Below the pieces are notes generated by a model. That model was not told the origin of the DNA. It worked only from the letters and a program-made list of their open reading frames with translations, and ran no database searches. From DATJGR01 sp963735085 (GTDB taxonomy: Bacteria; Pseudomonadota; Gammaproteobacteria; Pseudomonadales; Azotimanducaceae), in the NCBI GenBank assembly GCA_963735085.1, contig CAVTJP010000005.1:1860001-1924000 (forward strand): a stretch of 64,000 nucleotides of DNA, given 5' to 3'. Below, piece by piece: positions 16,017 to 25,047 of this stretch. A program made the position numbers and the translations under genes. Position 1 is the stretch's first letter, and every line of letters starts with the position of its first letter.

Positions 16017-19000
16017 ATGCTGCGGCCAGAGACGACGCCAATGCCAGTTGGGGAAATACGGTTCGGGGAAATATCCCTCTGGCAAACGCCGCTCTGGGAG
16101 ATGCCAGAGTGCGTGGCACTGCACCGGCTGCCGATGCATGTGCCGTTGACGTCATATCCGACTGCCGATGCTGCCCGTGCAGGAGACGCCTCACCGTGGC
16201 GCATGTCGCTCGACGGCACCTGGCGGTTCCGGCTCGTCGATTCACCCCTTGCCGCGCCGGCAGATTTTGCCGCGTTCGATCACGACGAGTCGCTATGGGC
16301 CGATATTCGCGTGCCGGGCACGTGGGTGCGCCAGGGTCACGACCATCCGCACTACACCAACGTCGTGATGCCGTTTCCGTGCGAGCCGCCCGCGACGCCG
16401 CGTCGCAACCCGACCGGCCTGTATCGCAAAGTCTTCAAGCTGCCGTCTGCGTGGCGTGGTCGCCGTGTGGTGTTGCATGTCGGTTCGGCCGACAGCGTGC
16501 TGCTCGTCTACGTCAACGGCGCCTTCGTGGGAATGTCGAAAGATTCACGGCTGCCGGCGGAGTTCGAGCTAACGCCATACGTGAGGCGCGGCAACAACGT
16601 GCTGGCGGCAATGGTGATCCGCTGGTCCGACGCGAGCTATGTGGAAGATCAGGATCAGTGGTGGCAACCCGGCATTCATCGAAGCGTCGAGTTGTACAGC
16701 ACGGCGACGACGTACATTCAGGATCTGCGTATCACCGCGGGCCTCGCCGACGATCTGAAATGTGGCGTACTGACGATAGAAGGTGAAGTGGCCGGCATCG
16801 ATGCGCAGGGCTGGCGGCTTCGCTATCGCGTCGAAACACTCGCGGGTCGCGCGTTGGTGCGCCGCGCGCTCGGTGGTGAAGTGCCCGTGTACCGGCACCA
16901 TTCGCATCGCGCCTCGAGTGTATCGTCTGCGATCCATGTGGGGCCGTTGGTGCGCGAATCAGTGGAAATACGCGGCATCAAACCGTGGACGCACGAAACG
17001 CCGCAGTTGTATCGCGTCGTCGCCGAATTGCTCGCACCGGATGGTCGCGTGATCGAAGCAGTTGCGCAACGCTTCGGCTTTCGGCGCGTCGACGTTCGCG
17101 ACAAATCGTTGCTGATCAATGGTCGTCGCGTGTTCATCCGCGGCGTCAACCGGCACGAATTCCACCCCGCGCACGGTAAGACGATGAGCGTCGACGACAT
17201 GCGCGAAGACCTCGTGCTGATGAAACGCTTCAATTTCAACGCAGTGCGCACCGCGCACTATCCGAACGATCACCGCTTCTACGACCTGTGTGACGAACTC
17301 GGTGTGTATGTCATTGATGAAGCGAACATCGAATCGCATGCGCGGCTGCGCAGCCTGGTGCACGATCCGCGCTATGCAACCGCGTTCATGACGCGCTTTC
17401 AGCGCATGGTCGAGCGCGACCGGAACCACCCGAGCATCATCTTCTGGTCGCTCGGCAACGAGAGCGGTTACGGTGCGGTACACGATGCGATGGCGGCGTG
17501 GTCGCGGGCAAGCGATCCGAGCCGCCCGCTGCATTACGAGGGTTCGTTGTTCGTTGCATGGGGCCAGTTCCACGGACGCGCCTTCGAGACTTCATTGGAC
17601 GAGCGCTGCGAACTTGATGTGCCGGCGTCGGACGTGATTGCGCCGATGTATCCGAGCATTGCGGAACTCGATCGTTGGTCGAAAACGTATCGCGGCAACA
17701 AGCCGTTGATCATGTGTGAGTATTCTCACGCGATGGGTAACTCCAATGGCAGTCTTGCGGATTACTGGAAGCTGATCGAATCGCGCCCCGGCCTGCAGGG
17801 TGGCTTCATCTGGGATTGGGTCGATCAGGCATACCTCGAACGCGATTCGAGTGGTCGCGAGTATTACGCTTTCGGCGGCGACTACGGCGACGAACCGAAC
17901 GACGCCAATTTCTGCTGCAACGGTGTGGTGTGGCCGGATCGAACACCGCATCCGGGCATCTGGGAACACCATCGCATCGCACAGCCGTTACGGGCGCAGT
18001 TGAAGAAACGCGCGCCGCTGCGCATAGAGATTTCCAACAGGAATGATTTCGCCGACAGCGACAGATATACGGTGCGCATGGTCACGCTCGTGGATGGCGT
18101 GGCGGTGGCGGAACAACGGCTGACGGTGCCGTGTATCGCGCCCGGGGCACACCGAACGATCGCGCCACCGTTTCGTTCACCGGAACTCGAAGCCGGAGCT
18201 GAATTGGTGATTCGGCTCGTCTACGAGCTCAAACGTGCATGCGACTGGGCGCCGGCCAGGCACCAGGTCGGCTTCGATGAATGGGTGATAGGTCGCGGCA
18301 GAGCGGTTTCACGTCGGCGCGGCGCACCCGCGCCGGTGATTGCGCGCAACGGTGCGCGTATCGACGTGACCGCAACCGATCTGGCGATGCGCTTCGATGC
18401 CGAAAGCGGCGCGCTGCGGCAGCTTGCGTTCGCTGGCCACAAGCTGCTGGCGAGCGGTCTCCGCCTGTCGCTGTGGCGCGCGCCGACCGACAACGATGGC
18501 GTCCGTCTGGCGCCGCGCGTCGGTGGTGTGTTGCCGAGGTGGCAGCGCTGGAACCTTGCCGCACCGCAAGCGCACGTTACGGACGTCCGCGTCGGCCCGA
18601 TGCGGGGCGGTGCGTTCGAGATTGAACGAACGCTGACACATCGTATGCGTGGCGTAGAAATGCCTGTGCGCCAACGCGAACGTTGGACGATCGCGGGCGA
18701 CGGCGAGATGCGGCTGACGCAGCAGATCGATATTCCCCGCGAACTCGAAGATCTGCCCCGGCTCGGGTTGTTGCTGAGGTTGCGTGGTGGTCTGGAACGC
18801 CTGACGTACTATGGGCGCGGGCCGGAGGAGAACTACTGCGATCGGAATTTCGGCTATCCGCTGGCTCGCTACGCCTCGACCGTGAGCGATGAGTACGTGC
18901 CATACGTAACACCGCAGGAACACGGCAACCACACCGACGTACGCTGGTTCGCGCTTGCTGACGAGATGGTCGGGCTGTTGTTTCAACCGGATGAACCGGC

Positions 19001-19295
19001 ACAGTTCTCGGTCAGTCACTTCACGATCGCCGACCTCTATTCGGCCCGCCATAGCGTCGATTTGGTGCGCCGCGATGAGATCGACGTGCACCTCGACTAC
19101 CGCAATCGCGGCCTCGGAACCGGTGCGTGCGGCCCCGATACCTTGCCGCAGTACTGTATTGGCGCGGGTCGGTATCAGTTCGCGTGGCGGTTGCGGGCGT
19201 ATCGGTGCGATGCGGCGCAACCGGAGAGTCTTGCCCGCGAACGCTCTACAATCCCCCCCAACGTGAGGCAGCGACGAAACACTGAGAAGAACTGA
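16017..19295 (+). CDS. lacZ: GH2 beta-galactosidase, LacZ type
   Basis: A 1,092-residue GH2 enzyme with the full LacZ order: jelly-roll sugar-binding domain (to about 240), immunoglobulin-like domain, TIM barrel, second Ig domain and beta-galactosidase small-chain domain (from about 780, with the diagnostic YYGRGPEENYCDRNFGYPLA). Acid/base Glu482 is in WSLGNESGYG and nucleophile Glu568 in IMCEYSHAMGNS. There is no signal peptide, so it acts in the cytoplasm on imported galactosides. The stop TGA overlaps the ATG of the following PhyH gene by one base. An N-terminal extension of about 35 residues precedes the usual start, and downstream in-frame ATGs are possible starts. Confidence 0.93.
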   Translation: MLRPETTPMPVGEIRFGEISLWQTPLWEMPECVALHRLPMHVPLTSYPTADAARAGDASPWRMSLDGTWRFRLVDSPLAAPADFAAFDHDESLWADIRVPGTWVRQGHDHPHYTNVVMPFPCEPPATPRRNPTGLYRKVFKLPSAWRGRRVVLHVGSADSVLLVYVNGAFVGMSKDSRLPAEFELTPYVRRGNNVLAAMVIRWSDASYVEDQDQWWQPGIHRSVELYSTATTYIQDLRITAGLADDLKCGVLTIEGEVAGIDAQGWRLRYRVETLAGRALVRRALGGEVPVYRHHSHRASSVSSAIHVGPLVRESVEIRGIKPWTHETPQLYRVVAELLAPDGRVIEAVAQRFGFRRVDVRDKSLLINGRRVFIRGVNRHEFHPAHGKTMSVDDMREDLVLMKRFNFNAVRTAHYPNDHRFYDLCDELGVYVIDEANIESHARLRSLVHDPRYATAFMTRFQRMVERDRNHPSIIFWSLGNESGYGAVHDAMAAWSRASDPSRPLHYEGSLFVAWGQFHGRAFETSLDERCELDVPASDVIAPMYPSIAELDRWSKTYRGNKPLIMCEYSHAMGNSNGSLADYWKLIESRPGLQGGFIWDWVDQAYLERDSSGREYYAFGGDYGDEPNDANFCCNGVVWPDRTPHPGIWEHHRIAQPLRAQLKKRAPLRIEISNRNDFADSDRYTVRMVTLVDGVAVAEQRLTVPCIAPGAHRTIAPPFRSPELEAGAELVIRLVYELKRACDWAPARHQVGFDEWVIGRGRAVSRRRGAPAPVIARNGARIDVTATDLAMRFDAESGALRQLAFAGHKLLASGLRLSLWRAPTDNDGVRLAPRVGGVLPRWQRWNLAAPQAHVTDVRVGPMRGGAFEIERTLTHRMRGVEMPVRQRERWTIAGDGEMRLTQQIDIPRELEDLPRLGLLLRLRGGLERLTYYGRGPEENYCDRNFGYPLARYASTVSDEYVPYVTPQEHGNHTDVRWFALADEMVGLLFQPDEPAQFSVSHFTIADLYSARHSVDLVRRDEIDVHLDYRNRGLGTGACGPDTLPQYCIGAGRYQFAWRLRAYRCDAAQPESLARERSTIPPNVRQRRNTEKN

Positions 19296-20101
19296 TGCGT
19301 TACGAACTGCATCCCCGTAACACCAACTTTGAATGGCAACGGCCCGAACTGCCGCTGCGGCGACTGACCGCTGCCGAATTGCGTGCGTATGACGACAACG
19401 GTTTCGTCGTGGTGCGTCATGCGTTCCACGCCGACGAGGTGGCGAACGTGACGGCGGCAATCGATCCACTGGAGGCGCAGACGGAAGCGTTTCTGCGTAG
19501 GCGTGACAACGGGGTGCTGGGCATTGCGCGCGCCGGTGAGATCACGTTTCGGCCGCATCTGGTGACGGTGTCCGCCGAACTGCGGGCGTTTTCGCGTCAT
19601 CGCGTACTGCTCGATCTGTGTTACGACTTGATCGGTGCGAACGTGCGCTTGTACTGGGACCAGTCGGTATATAAAAAGCAGGACGCCAGCGTCGAGTTCC
19701 CATGGCATCAGGACAATGGCTACACGTACATCGAACCACAACAATATCTGACCTGTTGGATCGCGCTTACGGACGCGACGATCGACAACGGCTGTCCGTG
19801 GCTGGTGCCGGGTCTACACCGTCTGGGTACGCTGAAGCACCGCTGGACACGTCTTGGGTTCCAATGTCTGGAAGATGTCGAAGGTGCGCAACCGGTGGAA
19901 CTCGAAGCTGGATCGATTGCCGTATTTTCGAGCCTCACACCGCATCGCACCGGGCCCAACACGACGGCTGGGGTGCGTAAAGCGTACATCCTGCAGTACG
20001 CGCCGGACGGCGCGATCGCTTACCCGAATAACGGCGTGTCGTCGTCGTGCGATGAGGCGACGCGACAGTACCTTGTGTTGCGAAACGGAGTATCAGCATG
20101 A
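19295..20101 (+). CDS. Phytanoyl-CoA dioxygenase (PhyH) family protein, coupled to lacZ
   Basis: A 268-residue Fe(II)/2OG dioxygenase. Metal ligands are His138 and Asp140 in FPWHQDNGYTY and His217 in LTPHRTGPN; the 2OG-binding Arg is probably in GVRKAYILQY. VPGLHRLGTLKH follows the metal motif as in PhyH proteins. Its sequence differs clearly from the PhyH at 14652, so this is not a recent duplication. The TGATG overlap with lacZ upstream and the ATGA overlap with the lipoprotein downstream suggest one translationally coupled unit. Confidence 0.87.
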   Translation: MRYELHPRNTNFEWQRPELPLRRLTAAELRAYDDNGFVVVRHAFHADEVANVTAAIDPLEAQTEAFLRRRDNGVLGIARAGEITFRPHLVTVSAELRAFSRHRVLLDLCYDLIGANVRLYWDQSVYKKQDASVEFPWHQDNGYTYIEPQQYLTCWIALTDATIDNGCPWLVPGLHRLGTLKHRWTRLGFQCLEDVEGAQPVELEAGSIAVFSSLTPHRTGPNTTAGVRKAYILQYAPDGAIAYPNNGVSSSCDEATRQYLVLRNGVSA

Positions 20102-20454
20102 AGCGCTTTGCAGTGATTGCGAGCATCGCCCTGCTCGCGGCCGGTTGCATGACGTCGCCGAACCGACCGCCGCAGATTCTTTCCACCTATGGTCTCGTGT
20201 ATCCCAAAGATGCGATCAAGCGCCACGTCGAAGGTTTCGTGCGCGTCGAATACGACGTCACTGTCGACGGCACTGTCGTGAACGCACATGTCGTCGAATC
20301 GAGCCCGTCGGGTGTGTTCGATGCGGCCGCGCTGACAGCGGTTCGCGGCTGGCAATTTCGTCCCGCGGTGCGCAAGGGCAAGATCGTGGCCATGCAGAAC
20401 CTCGTCAGCCGGGTGAATTTCAAGCTGGGCGATAGCGACGCGTATGCGCGGTGA
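20098..20454 (+). CDS. TonB C-terminal-domain lipoprotein
   Basis: A 118-residue protein with a lipoprotein signal (MKRFAVIASIALLAAGC, Cys17) followed directly by a TonB_C domain: VRVEYDVTVDGTVVNAHVVE, FDAAALTAVRGWQFRPAVRK. TonB_C domains normally sit at the end of an inner-membrane energy transducer; here there is no N-terminal anchor helix or proline-rich linker, so the domain would be tethered by lipid to the outer or inner membrane. ATGA overlap with the PhyH gene. A role as an isolated periplasmic scaffold is possible; coupling to a TonB receptor is not shown. Confidence 0.82.
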   Translation: MKRFAVIASIALLAAGCMTSPNRPPQILSTYGLVYPKDAIKRHVEGFVRVEYDVTVDGTVVNAHVVESSPSGVFDAAALTAVRGWQFRPAVRKGKIVAMQNLVSRVNFKLGDSDAYAR

Positions 20455-20496
20455 CGGTGTGCTGGCTGCGCCGATCGCCGCGAGGGATCGGCGCAT

Positions 20497-21606
20497 GTGA
20501 GTACGGCGCGTGTAGGTACGGCGCAGGGGTGGCGCCGTGCCGGAGCGATCGCATGCCTACTGTGCTGCGTTGCCGCGTGTTCCTCATCGGTGACGCCGGT
20601 GCTCGGTTGCCAGGCCTCTGCCGGCATCAAGCCGATCTGTGCGTTCCACAATCCCGAAGACATCGTGGCGCTGCCATCGGGCGATTGGCTACTCGTCAGT
20701 CAGATGGCCGATGCGAACGGTCACCTCGCCGGTAGCATTGCCGCCTACCAACCGGGCAGTGGTCGGGTTGAGGAGCTGTTTCCGGTGGGTGCGTTCGAAG
20801 ACGTGCGCGAATGGGGTGACGCGAGTTGTGCCCCGCCGTCGATTGCGCAGTTTGCACCGCACGGTATCGATCTGGAACGACGCCCTGATGGCGCATTGCA
20901 ACTGCTGGTCATCAATCACGGCGGCCGCGAATCGGTTGAATACCTGCAAGTCGAACAGAGCAATGCCGGCCTGGCGCTGCACTGGCGCGGCTGCGTGATC
21001 GCACCGGACCACGCATTCTTCAACGATCTGGTCGCGCGCCGCGATGGCGGCTTCTGGGCCACCGACATGATGCCGAAGAACCGCCAGGTCTGGTCGCTTA
21101 TCACCGGAGCACTGTTCGGCGCGAATACCGGCAAGCTATATCGGTGGACGCCGCGTGGCGGATTTGCCGTCGAACCCGGCAGCGCCATGCCGTTCCCCAA
21201 CGGCATCGAAAAGGCGCCCGACGAGACGACGTTGTACGTGGCGAGCTTCTTTGGTAACGACGTGCGGCGGCTGGATCTGGAGCGCGGCCAGGTGACGGCG
21301 CGCGTGCGGATCGAACGTCCCGACAACCTGACGTGGAGCCCGGATGGCAAGTTGCTGGTCGCCTCGCACACCGATTCATTGTTCGAATTGATGCGCTGTC
21401 GCGAGATGCCGGTTGGTGCGTGCGGGTCTGCATTCGAAGTCGTCTCGATCGACCCGCAAACGATGGACCAGTTCGTGGTGCTCGCGCATCGCGGCGCACC
21501 GATCGGTGGCGTATCGGTGGCATTGCGTGCTGGAGGCGACGTATTTCTCGGCACGATCGCCGGCGATCGAGTCGCGCGCTGGCATGTTGTCGGCGCAACA
21601 CCGTAA
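20497..21606 (+). CDS. SMP-30/strictosidine-synthase-like beta-propeller lipoprotein
   Basis: A 369-residue secreted protein. A short n-region and hydrophobic stretch AGAIACLLCCVAACSSS give a lipobox. The body reads as a six-bladed propeller of the gluconolactonase/arylesterase group: PHGIDLERRPDGALQLLVIN, FFNDLVARRDGGFWATDMMP with the Asn-Asp metal pair, FPNGIEKAPDETTLYVASFF, and PDNLTWSPDGKLLVASHTD. These propellers bind Ca and hydrolyse lactones or esters; substrate unknown. The start is GTG at 20497. It follows the TonB_C lipoprotein by 42 bp and is convergent with the serine hydrolase, 5 bp between stops. Confidence 0.8.
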   Translation: MSTARVGTAQGWRRAGAIACLLCCVAACSSSVTPVLGCQASAGIKPICAFHNPEDIVALPSGDWLLVSQMADANGHLAGSIAAYQPGSGRVEELFPVGAFEDVREWGDASCAPPSIAQFAPHGIDLERRPDGALQLLVINHGGRESVEYLQVEQSNAGLALHWRGCVIAPDHAFFNDLVARRDGGFWATDMMPKNRQVWSLITGALFGANTGKLYRWTPRGGFAVEPGSAMPFPNGIEKAPDETTLYVASFFGNDVRRLDLERGQVTARVRIERPDNLTWSPDGKLLVASHTDSLFELMRCREMPVGACGSAFEVVSIDPQTMDQFVVLAHRGAPIGGVSVALRAGGDVFLGTIAGDRVARWHVVGATP

Positions 21607-21611
21607 TGTCG

Positions 21612-22838
21612 TCAGGTGCCGCAGCCGAGCGCCTCGGCGAGGCGATGCCAGAGCTGCTGTTGGGCTAACGTCAGTAGCGGCGACGTTGCAACAGGATACG
21701 AGCCGTAGCCGACGATCATCAGCGCGTTTTCGAGATCGAACCACGCGAACTGCCCGTGGATGCCGAGCATCGTAAACTGCCGACGCTCGGGCTCGGTGAT
21801 CCAGAACTGATTCCGATAATGACCGCGCGGAAAGCGGACGGAGCGCTCGACTGCATTGAATGCGCTGTGAGCAGCCGCATTCGGTGCGCAGGTATCGGTG
21901 ACGAACGATGCTGGAATGATGACTTCGCCATCGAGACTGCGGCCGTCGTTGATCATCACGCTGGCCCAGCGCGCGAAGTCGGCGAGGGTCAAGCTCAACT
22001 GGCCTTCGGCGATCGGAAAACCCAGCGCATCGGTATTGAACCAGCCGACTGATTCGGCACCGATGCGGCGATACAGCCGCGCTTCGAGCAACTGCAGTAT
22101 CGGCTCTCCGAGTGCGTACTCGGCAGCCATCATCAGTGCATTGGTCAGCGGCGATGCATAGTTGAACTGCGTGCCGGGTGGCTCGGCGCGTTCGGTCATA
22201 TGTTCGACCAACCAGCGCCGCGCCCCAACCGATTCGTTTGCGGTTGCAGGGTAGTAGCCAACCGCGCGTGCGTACGCGCGATAGTCGGAGTTTCGATCTT
22301 CGTAGGACTCGGCGTAGCGCAGACCGCTGCACATGTCGAGCACGTGCTGCAAGGTGACACCGCGCCAGCCTGTGGCGGTTCGCAGTTCGGGCATGTATCG
22401 ATCGAACGGCGCGAGCGGATCCATACGCCCGGCATCGATCGCCTGTGCGATCAGCATGACCGTCAACGACTTGGTTGTGGAGTGCTGCACGTGATGATCG
22501 TTCGCAGTCATGCCGTTGCGATAGGACTCGTGCACGATGCGACCTCGGTGCATCACCATCAGTGCGTCATTGAACAGCCGTCGATCGAGAAACGTAGCGG
22601 CGTCGATCGGCTGGCCGCTCAATGGATCCTGAAATGCCAGCGCATCCACGTGGAGCGTCTGCGCTGCGCGCGGCAACGCAATCGCCTGCCCCGGTTCCAG
22701 GTGAACGACCGGCATCATCCGGTCCATATGGAGTTGGCTCAGTGCGAGATGCGGTGGTTCGTCCCAGTTCGAACGATCGATACCGAGTTTCGCTTCGATT
22801 ATGCCGTCAACACCGCCGGCATGAACGATGCGGACCAT
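21612..22838 (-). CDS. Serine hydrolase, beta-lactamase/esterase class C family
   Basis: A 408-residue cytoplasmic protein of the beta-lactamase-related (EstB/penicillin-binding) family. The nucleophile motif SxxK is HSTTKS in DHHVQHSTTKSLTVMLIA; the tyrosine motif is FNYASPLTN (YAS instead of YSN) and GIHGQFAWFD takes the place of the KTG/HxG triad. VLDMCSGLRYAE is the LLTHTSGL equivalent. No signal peptide is seen, in contrast to true class C beta-lactamases, so an ester or amide hydrolase is more likely. It starts 4 bp after the thioesterase stop and is probably cotranscribed with it. Confidence 0.83.
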   Translation of the reverse strand: MVRIVHAGGVDGIIEAKLGIDRSNWDEPPHLALSQLHMDRMMPVVHLEPGQAIALPRAAQTLHVDALAFQDPLSGQPIDAATFLDRRLFNDALMVMHRGRIVHESYRNGMTANDHHVQHSTTKSLTVMLIAQAIDAGRMDPLAPFDRYMPELRTATGWRGVTLQHVLDMCSGLRYAESYEDRNSDYRAYARAVGYYPATANESVGARRWLVEHMTERAEPPGTQFNYASPLTNALMMAAEYALGEPILQLLEARLYRRIGAESVGWFNTDALGFPIAEGQLSLTLADFARWASVMINDGRSLDGEVIIPASFVTDTCAPNAAAHSAFNAVERSVRFPRGHYRNQFWITEPERRQFTMLGIHGQFAWFDLENALMIVGYGSYPVATSPLLTLAQQQLWHRLAEALGCGT

Positions 22839-22841
22839 CGT

Positions 22842-23297
22842 TCAGTCGTGCCGATTCACGCGCACGGCATAATCGCCGGTGAAGCGCGCGGCGTCGTGGC
22901 CATTTGCGCGGATGACGCATTCGAGGATGAATCTCGATTTTCCGTCGCGATCCAGTCTTTCGAGTGCCTTGGCCTGATCGTCGGCTATGAAGCGGCATGT
23001 CGCGACAATGGGTTCTTTGACGGGCCGTTCGTAGCCGATGTGACCGTCGGCGATGACGATGCTGCCGTCGATACGACGCGACTTGAGTTGCAGCCACGTC
23101 ATGCCCCAGCCGCACAAAGCCGCAATCGCGTACAGGCTGCCGGCAAAGGCGGTACCGTGAACATTGATGTTCGGTTCCAGTTCGGCACGCACCACGAGTT
23201 GATCGTTGGCGAAATCGGCGACGCGGATACCCATCGCCTTGCTGATCGGGATTTCTTCGTGCCAGGTCCGTTCGAGTTCTGTGCAGAGCTTTTTCAT
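22842..23297 (-). CDS. YiiD C-terminal-type hotdog thioesterase
   Basis: A 151-residue single hotdog domain: IPISKAMGIRVADFANDQLV, NINVHGTAFAGSLYAIAALC (catalytic loop with HGTAFAGS), IADGHIGYERPVKEPIVATC. This is the pattern of the thioesterase half of YiiD and of stand-alone PaaI-like relatives that hydrolyse acyl-CoA. I start it at 23297 (MKKLCTELER); the longer frame upstream reads through a repeat element and is not coding. It precedes the serine hydrolase gene by 4 bp. Confidence 0.82.
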   Translation of the reverse strand: MKKLCTELERTWHEEIPISKAMGIRVADFANDQLVVRAELEPNINVHGTAFAGSLYAIAALCGWGMTWLQLKSRRIDGSIVIADGHIGYERPVKEPIVATCRFIADDQAKALERLDRDGKSRFILECVIRANGHDAARFTGDYAVRVNRHD

Positions 23298-23312
23298 GGG
23301 CGCGCAGTATAA

Positions 23313-23545
23313 GGGGGTCAGAGCGTTGGTTGCGCTTCGATTCACGGTGGAGGTTGATTTCTTTTTTGCCGGACACGCCGTAAGTCCCATCCCTGGAGGC
23401 TCGTCCTGCGCCGTCCCTGGCGCAGTACGGTCCGACACAAAAGAAATCAACCTCCACCTATGTCGGCGTATCCACCAGTACAGGGTCAGAGTGCTTCATT
23501 CGACGTGGAGCCGCGGCTAGTTGTCTTGGTGAAGCACTCTGACCC
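23313..23545. repeat. REP-like block: two nested inverted-repeat elements
   Basis: Element 1 has perfect 20-bp arms GGTGGAGGTTGATTTCTTTT (23346-23365) and its complement at 23439-23458, with a 73-bp interior holding two related CCCTGG-containing segments. Element 2 has perfect 16-bp arms GGGTCAGAGTGCTTCA (23483-23498) and 23530-23545. A lone GGGGTCAGAG lies at 23314-23323. GGGTCAGAG-ended palindromes are typical of REP/BIME families moved by RAYT transposases in gammaproteobacteria; no transposase is in the window. The block fills the 309-bp gap between the thioesterase promoter and the amidase stop. Confidence 0.75.
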
Positions 23546-23606
23546 TTCCTACCAACAACCGGAGCATAGCGGACCCGCCCCCATCCCGACGACGCCGAAG
23601 TCCAAA

Positions 23607-25019
23607 TCAACCGCGACCGAGCACTTCTATCCCGATTTTCTCTGCGTAACGTGTCGCAGCTTCAACAGTCTTCGCGAACGCGAGCAGCCGTGCCTCGGCG
23701 CGTACCGACGCGACGATCTGCATGCCGATCGGCAGGCCGGCGGCGCTGAAACCGGCAGGCAGCGACAGCGCAGGACACCCTGTCACCGTGACGCGCGCGC
23801 AACTTTGCATCCACTCGAGATAATCGTTCATGGCAACACCGTCGATCTCCGTCGGATACGGCTGATCCACGTCGAACGGCAATACCTGGGTTGTCGGGCC
23901 GATCAGGAAGTCGTAGTGCTCGAAAAATGTCGCGACGCGGTCGTACACGGCGCGGCGCGTCGCCCAGGCGCGATCGAGATCGGTGACGGTCAGCGCCTCG
24001 CCGGCGGCCAGGTTCCAACGGATCGTATCTTTCAGTTCCGCGCGCGACTCAGAGGGCAGCGCCGCGAAGCGTTCGCGAAATCCATTCGCGCGCAGCACGT
24101 GGAACACTTCCGTAGCGCCGGTCAAATCGGGACATGCGATTTCCACCGTCGCGCCGAGCGATTGCAGCAGTTCGCCCGCCGCACTGATACATGCTTTGAT
24201 CTCTGCCTGCACCGGCAGGCCGAAATCGGTCGTCAGCCCGATGCGCAAACCACGCGGATCGAGCGGCGTTACCGGATAGAACGCCGAACCTGGATCGGTG
24301 AGCGCGATCGGCACGCGCGGATCGTCACCGACCATCACCGACAGGAACAGCGCGATGTCGTCCACGCTGCGCGCCATCGGTCCCAGCACCGACATGTCGG
24401 ACCACGGGTTCAGGGTCGGGTAGGCAGGTACGCGTCCGGGTGTCGGACGCAGCCCCAGCACATTGCAGAAGCTCGCCGGATTGCGCAGCGAACCGCCCAG
24501 ATCGCTGCCATCCGCGAGCGGCAGCATGCGCGCGGCCAACGCAACCGCGGCGCCGCCGCTACTGCCGCCGCACGTGCGGGTCGCATCGTATGGGTTGCGC
24601 GTTGCGCCGAACACACGATTGAACGTCTGCGAACCGGCGCCGAATTCTGGCGTGTTGGTTTTGCCGACTGCAATCGCGCCGGCGGCCCGGATGCGCTCGA
24701 CGATCAGATCGTCGCGATCGGGCACGTTGTTGGCATGCAGTGTCGAGCCGAACGTGGTGCGGATGCCACGGGTCTGCAGCAAATCCTTGTGAGCGGTCGG
24801 GATGCCCCACAACGGCGGCAAGACGTCCGGCGGCTTTGCGTCGAACGCCGCGGCCGTAGCGCGCGCCTTCTCGGCCACGAGGGTGACAATTGCGTTGAGG
24901 CGCGGGTTGACGCGTTCGATCTGTGCGAGATGCGCATCCATGACCTCCACGCAACTGACGTCGCGCGTCGCGAGGAGTTCGACGAGGTCTACCGCGCTCT
25001 TGTTGCAGAGTTCATTCAT
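23607..25019 (-). CDS. Amidase-signature family enzyme
   Basis: A 470-residue amidase-signature (GatA-like) hydrolase. The Ser-cisSer-Lys triad is visible: Lys78 in GIPTAHKDLL, Ser153/Ser154 in CGGSSGGAAVA and nucleophile Ser177 in LADGSDLGGSLRNPA. The rest follows family layout (PVTPLDPRGLRIGLTTDFG, LIGPTTQVLPFDVD, GCPALSLPAGFS). It hydrolyses an amide of unknown identity; it is not GatA, because no gatB or gatC is adjacent and the C-terminus differs. It is the last gene of a run with the O-methyltransferase (28 bp upstream), an 89-residue protein and a nitroreductase. Confidence 0.88.
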   Translation of the reverse strand: MNELCNKSAVDLVELLATRDVSCVEVMDAHLAQIERVNPRLNAIVTLVAEKARATAAAFDAKPPDVLPPLWGIPTAHKDLLQTRGIRTTFGSTLHANNVPDRDDLIVERIRAAGAIAVGKTNTPEFGAGSQTFNRVFGATRNPYDATRTCGGSSGGAAVALAARMLPLADGSDLGGSLRNPASFCNVLGLRPTPGRVPAYPTLNPWSDMSVLGPMARSVDDIALFLSVMVGDDPRVPIALTDPGSAFYPVTPLDPRGLRIGLTTDFGLPVQAEIKACISAAGELLQSLGATVEIACPDLTGATEVFHVLRANGFRERFAALPSESRAELKDTIRWNLAAGEALTVTDLDRAWATRRAVYDRVATFFEHYDFLIGPTTQVLPFDVDQPYPTEIDGVAMNDYLEWMQSCARVTVTGCPALSLPAGFSAAGLPIGMQIVASVRAEARLLAFAKTVEAATRYAEKIGIEVLGRG

Positions 25020-25047
25020 CTTGAGTCGGCGTTGAACGATCTTCGTA

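Noticed and set aside
18309..19469. 386-codon minus-strand frame
   Set aside because: It is antisense to lacZ, which has intact catalytic residues and ends with a proper stop/start overlap.
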